In this document: one piece after another, positions 57,803 through 64,000 of the stretch | Position numbering within the stretch: the first letter of the stretch is position 1 | How the letters are laid out: every line of letters starts with the position of its first letter | Source: a virus | Virus record (IMG/VR): IMGVR_UViG_3300009034_002371 | Span: 18,762-82,761 of that record | Direction: 5' to 3' (one strand) | DNA: 64,000 nucleotides | The notes under the pieces: model-generated | Told to the model about the DNA's origin: nothing | The model's database searches: none | Seen by the model: only the letters and a program-made list of their open reading frames with translations | Made by a program: the position numbers and the translations under genes

Positions 57803-59920
57803 ATGGCTATTGGTACTCCCGGACATTTTTATAGAGATGGTTTAGAATCGGGTCCTAGCCCCTATCTTCGGTGGGGTATAGTTGAAGATGTGTATGAAAC
57901 AGATAACTTTTATCCTGCCACAGATGAGTTCGGTAACATAGATAGAGCTATCCCCCTGTCATATGCTCGGTCTGTTACTATTAAATGGTGTAATGCGGCT
58001 GCAGGTCGTTCTACGGTTAAGTTTGTGGAACCCTGGGGCGTAACATCTATGCCCCTGAAGGGCTCTGTAGCTGCAGTAGGATTTGTAGGAGGTCCTGGTG
58101 GTGAGCCTGTTATATTGGGCTTCTGGACGCAAGGGTATGCTCAGCGTTTGATTAAGGGGCCGGAAGATGAACTGGGTACTGGGGAGTTGGGACCAGGTCT
58201 AAAACCCGGTCAGGAGATCTGGCGCAGGTCGGGTTGGCGACTTCGTGTAATACCCTATTACAATGATGTACGGAAGTTTGATGAGCAGTATGTACAGTCT
58301 CCGTGGGCGTTAGATTTAATAGCCGGGGAACAAGCAGACAAGGCATGTTTCTGTCCTAAATGTCAAACTAGATATGCTGCTACGGAAGAGCGGGATTCAG
58401 AAACTGGCAAACTGAAACTTACATGTCCGACTGAGTGTCCTGAGTGTGGTGGTAAAGCTATCCTGGTTACGAGTTCTGTGGCAAGCGGGCAGGGTGAAGC
58501 GTGGCTTGTTGTTCAGGAGATAAGGCTCGTTAACGCGATAATGAAAGAACTTTCGGACCTATATGACGAAATAATTATAGGTGCTAACATCCCAGATATT
58601 ACATTGCAGGTTGAGATTCAGAGGCGGTGGCGCCGTTTTCGTGATACCGAGTTAAGGCGTAAATGGGGAAGAGAAGTCGGAGGCTTTTTTAGAGCCCAAG
58701 TTGCCGGGTACTGGGAATCTATTCTCAGGGAATATTTTACAGTTGGTAATCTCCTGACTTATGCACATGATGCCCCGATTATGACTGGCCCACTTGTTCT
58801 TTTACTACATCAATATGTAGAAGGGTGGCTGCTTACGCATCTCACTAACTATCTAATGGTAGATGGTAGGCTTACCAAGGCACAGAGAGATGCGCTTATG
58901 AACAGGCTCAGGACTAATCTCGTAGCCTATATAACAGACTATACGCCACGGTTGATAGAACAGATGGTCAAGCAGGCTATAATGAATAAGGCCAGAGCTT
59001 ACCTCACTGATGTAGTTTCACGGCTCCGGAGGAAGGCAGTTAACTGGTTACATAAGACCTTTCTTAAAACAGCTAAAGACGCGGCTCTTGGTTTTATCAG
59101 GGATAAGTTGGATATAGATTGGAAAGGGTTTAGATGGGTACGTGATACAGCTGGTCAAACTATTGCTGATTTTTATGAGAAAGTTGCAGAGTTCGACCTT
59201 GTTGCGGAAATGAGGAAAGCACTTGACGAGGGTTTAGAAGATCCAGAAGAACTTCCGATATTAGAACTCCGGGGAGAGCAAGCTATACGTTCTGTGCTAA
59301 ATCCGGAGTCTGGTAGGGAAGAGGGTCAAGGAGATAAGGCATCTAGGTTTACTCTCAGATTGTATAGGGACGGCGAACTACATATTCAAGTACAGGAAGG
59401 GCTCTTTCTCTACTGTCGTGCAGACGGTACCTTTGAGCTTGACTGTGAAGCTATAGATTTTACAGCTAATAAACTCGATGTATTACTTCGTGACTTTTCT
59501 CGTATAGTTGTTCAAGATATCTTAGCCATAGGTAATCCTCTCGGAGAAGCTGGTCCTCAACCTTTTAAGAAGGTAACACTCGATGAAGATAATGTAAGGG
59601 AGTATGACCCAGGTCCCGCTGGCATAAGTACGAGGCGGTTTGTAGAACGAGTTGCATGGGCATATATCTCGCAACAGTTAGGACAACTATTTGCTCAGGC
59701 GCCTGTAACGCCTACCGATGGCGGATTAACGTTTAAGACATACCTAGCAACACAACTCCTCGGGGGCAGTCCCCTGAGCTGGAACCTGGGGTCGTCTCTC
59801 CCGCTAGGCATATCGTCTCTTGCGGAAGCTATTGGAGTCCTCAAACAGCTAACAATCCCCCCACCGGATTCCATTGTTGGTAAAACTGAAGCATCTGCAG
59901 AGCATATAGAAGGCAACTAG
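57803..59920 (+). CDS. gp5-like baseplate spike/hub protein with zinc ribbon
   Basis: 705 residues, ATG 57803. N-terminal OB-fold-like domain of gp5/VgrG type ('RWGIVEDVYETDNFYPATDE', 'GVTSMPLKGSVAAVGFVGGP', 'GEPVILGFWTQGYAQRLIKG'). An inserted zinc ribbon at ~182-217 (CFCPKCQTRYA...CPTECPECGGK). A long helical region (~230-470, 'MVKQAIMNKARAYLTDVVSR') and a beta region with 'GELHIQVQEGLFLYCRADG' follow. No lysozyme motif recognised. Likely the spike/hub core threading the tube. A 269-nt noncoding gap follows, unusual in this operon. Confidence 0.7.
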   Translation: MAIGTPGHFYRDGLESGPSPYLRWGIVEDVYETDNFYPATDEFGNIDRAIPLSYARSVTIKWCNAAAGRSTVKFVEPWGVTSMPLKGSVAAVGFVGGPGGEPVILGFWTQGYAQRLIKGPEDELGTGELGPGLKPGQEIWRRSGWRLRVIPYYNDVRKFDEQYVQSPWALDLIAGEQADKACFCPKCQTRYAATEERDSETGKLKLTCPTECPECGGKAILVTSSVASGQGEAWLVVQEIRLVNAIMKELSDLYDEIIIGANIPDITLQVEIQRRWRRFRDTELRRKWGREVGGFFRAQVAGYWESILREYFTVGNLLTYAHDAPIMTGPLVLLLHQYVEGWLLTHLTNYLMVDGRLTKAQRDALMNRLRTNLVAYITDYTPRLIEQMVKQAIMNKARAYLTDVVSRLRRKAVNWLHKTFLKTAKDAALGFIRDKLDIDWKGFRWVRDTAGQTIADFYEKVAEFDLVAEMRKALDEGLEDPEELPILELRGEQAIRSVLNPESGREEGQGDKASRFTLRLYRDGELHIQVQEGLFLYCRADGTFELDCEAIDFTANKLDVLLRDFSRIVVQDILAIGNPLGEAGPQPFKKVTLDEDNVREYDPGPAGISTRRFVERVAWAYISQQLGQLFAQAPVTPTDGGLTFKTYLATQLLGGSPLSWNLGSSLPLGISSLAEAIGVLKQLTIPPPDSIVGKTEASAEHIEGN

Positions 59921-60189
59921 TCTCTAGTATATGGCTAAAAGCCTTTTATCCCCCTTATAAGCCACTTTTAGCTTAAGCGTTATGTAAAGTCCCGTTTTTA
60001 TTTATGCCGCCCCTTAAAACCCCGGTTCCCGACGCAGGTCCAATTTTCAGATTCGGGCCGCATCTTTTTGCTGCGTACTTATTTCAAGGGGCTAGCAAAT
60101 ACGTTTAGAAAACTAGTTATAAAAACCTTATGAATCCGTGGACTGAGCGCACTTGAGTTTTACTACTTCGTAGGGATAGAGAACTAAAA
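59921..60189 (+). other. 269-nt noncoding gap with nested inverted repeats in the baseplate operon
   Basis: Contents: GGCT/AGCC hairpin (59933-59943) followed by TTTTAT, also able to pair as GCTAAAAG (59934-59941) with CTTTTAGC (59965-59972); a long-range GCCCCTT (60009-60015) with AAGGGGC (60086-60092); and a 34-codon ATG frame 60004-60108 (MPPLKTPVPDAGPIFRFGPH...) without a ribosome site. The first hairpin could be a weak terminator. I see no consensus promoter. A structured leader for the gp25-like gene, or a small RNA, is possible. Confidence 0.35.
60004..60108 (+). CDS. possible 34-residue ORF in the baseplate gap
   Basis: ATG 60004 to TAG 60106-60108, product begins MPPLKTPVPDAGPIFRFGPH and ends YLFQGASKYV. 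There is no Shine-Dalgarno sequence and the frame has no upstream start. Listed only because the operon is otherwise densely coding here. It may be chance. Confidence 0.2.
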   Translation: MPPLKTPVPDAGPIFRFGPHLFAAYLFQGASKYV

Positions 60190-60696
60190 ATGAGTTTTGA
60201 TATAGGTAAAACAATACCTTGTGACCATGTAGACAGGTATGGCAACACCTATCATAGCCCTGAACGAATAAACCTATGCCCGAAGTGTGCGGGTAGCAAC
60301 GAGTATTACGATTTCGTTTGGAGCGTTGTATCTGGAGATATAGAGTTGGTTGAGGATAATCCATTACTTCAAGAACTCTGTGTTAAAGCTGTTGTAACCG
60401 CGAAAGGTGACAATATATTTCACCCGAGTTATGGAACTTCTATTGCTGATTCCGTAGGTGCTCCCTCATCGTCCATTGAAGCAGTTGCCCGATTGATTGA
60501 GCGTGAAATCGTCAAGGGTATCGGAGCTGTAAGATTTAGACAGGACCAACAGTTGGAACTTGGGCAGGAGATGAGTGACGATGAGCTTCTCCATTCTCTT
60601 GATGGAATAGAGATAGGAATAGCAGATGAGAGAACCTTATCTGTAACTTTGCGTATCATAGCGGAGTCAGGGAGCTCACTGGTATTTACTATTTAG
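60190..60696 (+). CDS. gp25-like baseplate wedge protein with N-terminal zinc site
   Basis: 168 residues, ATG 60190 (weak GGGATAGAG site). The C-terminal ~100 residues have the gp25/lysozyme-like wedge pattern: 'DNIFHPSYGTSIADSVGA', 'EAVARLIEREIVKGIGAVRF' and a final beta strand 'LSVTLRIIAESGSSLVFTI'. The N-terminal ~35 residues add a zinc-type set: C11, H13, C30, C33 (CDHVDRYGNTYHSPERINLC). Followed by the gpJ-like gene in the conserved W-J-I order, which supports the call. Confidence 0.85.
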   Translation: MSFDIGKTIPCDHVDRYGNTYHSPERINLCPKCAGSNEYYDFVWSVVSGDIELVEDNPLLQELCVKAVVTAKGDNIFHPSYGTSIADSVGAPSSSIEAVARLIEREIVKGIGAVRFRQDQQLELGQEMSDDELLHSLDGIEIGIADERTLSVTLRIIAESGSSLVFTI

Positions 60697-60708
60697 GAGG
60701 TGCTTTGT

Positions 60709-62160
60709 ATGGGAGCTAGTGGCATTAGAAGCTATGATGAGATAGTAGAAACTCTGCTAGCAGAACTGCAGAGTACGCAGCCCAATGCTAATCTAGCTAT
60801 TGGAACTGCTAATAGAGACTTACTTGTCGATGTTCCAGCTAGCTCGCTAGCTGAACTATATGGTGAGGTTGCTATTGCTCAGGAGGCTCAGTCAGTCAGA
60901 GATGCTATCAACGAGCATCTAGATAGGCTTTTGGCTAACTGGGCACTATATAGAAGGCCGGGAACAAGAGCGCGCGGCTCTATAATCTTCTATCGAGATA
61001 CTGTTCCTATTGCTGATATAGAGATCCCAGCGGGTACGATGCTGCAGACTTCTACAACAATAGAGCAAGACTCCATAGAGTTTGTTACTACAATAACTGT
61101 GACTATGTTAGCAGCACAGGCGTCGGATTATTATAATCCTGCGGAGGATAGGTATGAGATCCAGGCTCCTATAGAGGCGGCTATTAGCGGGATCTCGGGT
61201 AATGTTGGTCCGGGCACCGTCACTGCATATACGGGGACTGCAGATGTCAGTGGAGTTACCAACATTACTTCGACAAGTGGTGGATCTGATGGTGAGACAG
61301 ACATAGAGTTGCGAGCAAGAGGTACATCAGTGCTTGCGGGTGTGAATGCAGGCACTAAACAAGGTTATGAGATTCTAGTAGAGACTATCCAGGGAGTTCA
61401 GAATGCAATCGTAGTTGATCCAAACGATTCGGAGATGGAGAGGGTTAGAGATGGCGGCGGTGCAGATGTCTGGATTGAAACTCAGGAGATTGAAGAGGCA
61501 ACGGAAACGTATACCTATCCATCAGGGGAAACCTATAGATCGTTGGAGAACAGACCCGTGTTATCCATCTCGTCGGTTAAATCGGATGGGGTATTGTTAG
61601 TCCCTGGTACAGATTATGAGTTCGGTTATGATACTGGAGTCTATGCTAGATCTGTATATTCAAGGGACCGCCTTAACTGGATAATAACCCCGGTTGTAGG
61701 TTCTACTATTGAGATAATATATGCCCACACGGATCTCATTCAGACCCTACAGGATCTCCTAGATGCCGATGATAATCATCATGTTGGTGCGGAAATAGTA
61801 GCTAAGGTTGCTTACTACGCCGATATAGATGTTACTATGACAGTTGAAGTGCTCGCGGGATATAACCCAAGTGATGTTACAAGCACTGTTAATACTGCTA
61901 TTACAGCGCACATTGAAGCGCTCGAGCTAGGTGATGGAGTACAACAGTCCGATCTAATTGCTCTAGCAGAAGTAACGCCAGGTGTGGACTCCGTGGTTCT
62001 TCCGCTTACAACATTTCAAGTAACGCGAGAGCTTTCCGGAATTACCGATGGCCCTGATGAGGTGGAAGGAGTTGCAACGGGAGCTACTACTGGTAATCTA
62101 GTGCTACGGCGCTTTGAATCGCCTAGAGTAGACGTTGTTCAGATAAACTATTACGTATAG
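60709..62160 (+). CDS. baseplate J-like (gp6/gp47-like) wedge protein
   Basis: 483 residues from ATG 60709 (AGGAGG at 60695-60700; the GTG at 60700 overlaps it). 'GIRSYDEIVETLLAELQSTQ' N-terminus; central 'GSIIFYRDTVPIADIEIPAG', 'GSDGETDIELRARG', and 'GYEILVETIQGVQNAIVVDP', the classic gpJ core; C-terminal 'ITAHIEALELGDGVQQSDLI' and 'VTPGVDSVVLPLT'. It forms the wedge/inner baseplate. Order with gp25-like and gpI-like genes is conserved in contractile phages. Confidence 0.9.
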   Translation: MGASGIRSYDEIVETLLAELQSTQPNANLAIGTANRDLLVDVPASSLAELYGEVAIAQEAQSVRDAINEHLDRLLANWALYRRPGTRARGSIIFYRDTVPIADIEIPAGTMLQTSTTIEQDSIEFVTTITVTMLAAQASDYYNPAEDRYEIQAPIEAAISGISGNVGPGTVTAYTGTADVSGVTNITSTSGGSDGETDIELRARGTSVLAGVNAGTKQGYEILVETIQGVQNAIVVDPNDSEMERVRDGGGADVWIETQEIEEATETYTYPSGETYRSLENRPVLSISSVKSDGVLLVPGTDYEFGYDTGVYARSVYSRDRLNWIITPVVGSTIEIIYAHTDLIQTLQDLLDADDNHHVGAEIVAKVAYYADIDVTMTVEVLAGYNPSDVTSTVNTAITAHIEALELGDGVQQSDLIALAEVTPGVDSVVLPLTTFQVTRELSGITDGPDEVEGVATGATTGNLVLRRFESPRVDVVQINYYV

Positions 62161-62169
62161 GAGTAAGAG

Positions 62170-63903
62170 GTGGCTGATTTTGAAACCACTCCGGCAACTG
62201 AACCAGTTTCTATTAGAGCACAGATGCTGGAGCGTTTAACTAGATACTATCCTAGAGACTCTCGTAATACCAACTTCTACAAATTTCTATCGGCTCTTGG
62301 CGATATAATGACCGATATAGATTTTGAGGTAGATTATACTATCCTGGATAATGGTATCGACGAGGCTCGAGTAGCTGCCCTATACCCCAACTTTGGGTAT
62401 GTTGCTGCCGATCTCCCTCCTAGAGGAGACCTAAACTGGGGGTGGGACGATTATAGGTTTATGCTGAAAGTGTTAACAGAGGCATGGACCGTTTACGGCT
62501 CTACCAAGTTTGGACTACGTAGAGTGGTACAGGTAGCAACTGGGGTCTCTCCTTACGTCTTTGAACACTACTGGCACGCGGGCTGGATTCTAGGACAGTT
62601 CGCATTGGGCGCTACTGCCATAGTACAGACCGGTAATTATATATGGAACTCGGTTTCACTCCCTGCGGTAAGCACTTATGACTTTGAAGCTATATGGCCT
62701 CAACAGCAAACTAGAGTCTGGGCTTGTGGTACGGATGGAGCTGCCGGACAGATATGGAGAAGTCAAAACGCTGGTGAGACGTGGTATACTATGTCCCCTC
62801 CAGCAGCTGTCATATATTATGATATCCATGGAATCTCTCCTTCTAAAACCTGGGCCTGTGGTGATACTGCAGCAGCCGCTATAGTTGTTCAATGGCATCA
62901 TATTTTTGGCTGGAGTACTGTACTTAGTGTCCCTGGTATCTCGTTTAGAGGGATCTGGATGCGTTCTTCTCAGGAAGGTTGGGTAGTTGGTACACTGGGT
63001 ACTGTTTATCACTGGAGTGGAGGTACATGGACGTTAACTGCTATTCCCGGACCTGCTTTATCTCTCTTTGCAGTAGACGGGACACCAGATGGATATGTAT
63101 ATGCTGTAGGCGCTAGTAGTAAAGTTGTTAGGTACGACCCTACAACTTTAACTTGGTCAGATGTTTCTGTGCCAGGACCTCCTCAAGATTTTAGGTCTGT
63201 CTCTGTAGTAGATAGGGATACAGCTTATGCTTGTGGTTTGACAGGAGCTGTCAGCTGGACAACTGATGGTGGCGCATCTTGGTCAAGTACTGTGATCCCA
63301 CCCGCCCTCGACTTACATGGTATTTCGGCTTCTTCAGACGGACAGGATATCCGTGTAGTAGGAAGAACCGGGGTGTTATACTATTCTCAGGATGGTGGGG
63401 CTACTTGGGGAACTGAATCTTATCAAGGCTCGTTAGTTGACCTGAATGGTATCCGTATGCGCCCTAACGATACTATGGGGTTTATATGTGGGGATAACGG
63501 AGTGCTCTTACGGCGTAACGGGCAGTCTCCGGGATATACGCTCTCCAATGGAGAGTTTTTAGCAAACGGTGAACTTATAGATGGTGCTATTCTAGAGTCC
63601 CGTTATGGTAGAAGAAACTCGGTTGATGTTATTGTTTGGAACGTTATGGATTATAATCTGCTATGGCGTTTCCTTACTGAGATGAAGCCCGCACATGTTA
63701 AGTTATTTATCATGTTTGAGCATCCATTTATAATGGATTACTACTATTATGATGAAGACTTTTATACGGGCGCCCACAGGAGGCATTTGTTAGCAGATGT
63801 TGGGCCGGGAAGGGGTACAGTAATTAACGGCCGGACGTACGGTGAGTCGATGAGCAGAGTCGTGGTGAACGAGGGGGAGTTGTTTATACCACAACTACCT
63901 TGA
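62170..63903 (+). CDS. baseplate wedge (tail protein I-like) with an inserted beta-propeller
   Basis: 577 residues from GTG 62170 (GGAG at 62160-62163). Residues 1-~135: baseplate segment 'MLERLTRYYPRDSRNTNFYK', 'WTVYGSTKFGLRRVVQVATG'. Residues ~165-460: repeated 'WACG.DG..G.I..S.NAGETW' and 'VSWTTDGGASWSSTVIPP', 'VLYYSQDGGATWGTES', i.e. BNR/Ycf48-like propeller blades. Residues ~465-577 return to the baseplate family ('NSVDVIVWNVMDYNLLWRFL', 'MKPAHVKLFIMFEHP'), so the propeller is inserted into the wedge protein. It may display receptor- or polymer-binding surface at the baseplate rim. Ends 12 nt before the next ATG. Confidence 0.75.
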   Translation: MADFETTPATEPVSIRAQMLERLTRYYPRDSRNTNFYKFLSALGDIMTDIDFEVDYTILDNGIDEARVAALYPNFGYVAADLPPRGDLNWGWDDYRFMLKVLTEAWTVYGSTKFGLRRVVQVATGVSPYVFEHYWHAGWILGQFALGATAIVQTGNYIWNSVSLPAVSTYDFEAIWPQQQTRVWACGTDGAAGQIWRSQNAGETWYTMSPPAAVIYYDIHGISPSKTWACGDTAAAAIVVQWHHIFGWSTVLSVPGISFRGIWMRSSQEGWVVGTLGTVYHWSGGTWTLTAIPGPALSLFAVDGTPDGYVYAVGASSKVVRYDPTTLTWSDVSVPGPPQDFRSVSVVDRDTAYACGLTGAVSWTTDGGASWSSTVIPPALDLHGISASSDGQDIRVVGRTGVLYYSQDGGATWGTESYQGSLVDLNGIRMRPNDTMGFICGDNGVLLRRNGQSPGYTLSNGEFLANGELIDGAILESRYGRRNSVDVIVWNVMDYNLLWRFLTEMKPAHVKLFIMFEHPFIMDYYYYDEDFYTGAHRRHLLADVGPGRGTVINGRTYGESMSRVVVNEGELFIPQLP

Positions 63904-63914
63904 GGTGATTAAGG

Positions 63915-64000
63915 ATGGCTGATCAAATAGATCAGGGTGCGGCGCAGGAGTTAAATCAGGGTGCGTGGCAAGCCCCTACTGCGAGTGAATCTTCATCGAG
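63915..64000 (+). CDS. QGAWQ/poly-Ser fibre-like protein, 5' part (cut by window edge)
   Basis: ATG 63915 with AAGG upstream. Visible 28 codons: MADQIDQGAAQELNQGAWQ then APTASESSSS. The QGAWQ element followed by Ser matches the N-terminus of the 45836 product (YQGAWQ...VSSSSS), so it is probably another appendage protein with a Ser-rich stalk. Its position after the gpI-like gene is where tail fibre genes usually lie. Confidence 0.6.
   Translation, partial: MADQIDQGAAQELNQGAWQAPTASESSS

Noticed and set aside
59990-60100. tRNA gene in the baseplate gap (GGTTCCCGAC and GATTCGGGCC resemble T-arms)
   Set aside because: No T-loop consensus (TTCRANNC), no matching acceptor stem and no anticodon arm could be drawn.

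Overview
The window is a 64-kb stretch of a large contractile-tailed bacteriophage (myovirus-type Caudoviricetes), or less likely a prophage of one. Every convincing gene is on the + strand, most are packed with ATGA-type overlaps or short gaps, and many have strong bacterial Shine-Dalgarno sites (GGAGG, GGTGA). The right-hand third is an ordered contractile-tail module. I see no integrase, transposase, tRNA, rRNA or CRISPR array. The host cannot be named from the sequence. Both edges cut genes.

Morphogenesis backbone, left to right: two small virion-type proteins (1.5-2.3 kb), an Ig-like connector-type protein (24.8 kb), three neck/tail-completion-type proteins (42.3-44.6 kb), tail sheath (48.0 kb), tail tube (49.7 kb), a tail-assembly chaperone pair with a -1 frameshift site (50.4-51.5 kb), tape measure (51.5 kb), then tail hub, spike and baseplate proteins (53.9-63.9 kb), and the start of a fibre-like protein at the right edge.

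This backbone is split by three cargo blocks. Block 1 (2.4-24.8 kb) is dominated by glycosylation genes: GT4-like and GT9-like transferases, seven CgeB-like (Glyco_trans_1_2-type) domains in six genes, two GT-A transferases, and nucleotide-sugar genes (epimerase, two DegT aminotransferases, a Gfo/Idh dehydrogenase, two hexapeptide acyltransferases). Three of the latter have the order of the Wlb/Wbp pathway for diacetamido sugars. Block 2 (25.7-42.1 kb) has beta-helix and DNRLRE adhesin-like proteins, four methyltransferase or GT32/GT2 genes that are duplicated and fused in different combinations, and a B12-type radical SAM protein. Block 3 (44.6-47.9 kb) holds another beta-helix protein and an LVIVD-propeller protein.

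The most unusual theme is serine. At least six exported-looking virion proteins carry poly-Ser tracts, up to a ~270-residue Ser/Cys/Phe tail (39.0-39.8 kb), and they sit beside about 18 glycosyltransferase domains and five methyltransferase domains. My working idea (inference) is that this phage makes and attaches its own glycan to Ser-rich fibre proteins, comparable in logic to serine-rich-repeat glycoprotein loci of bacteria but built into a phage structural operon.
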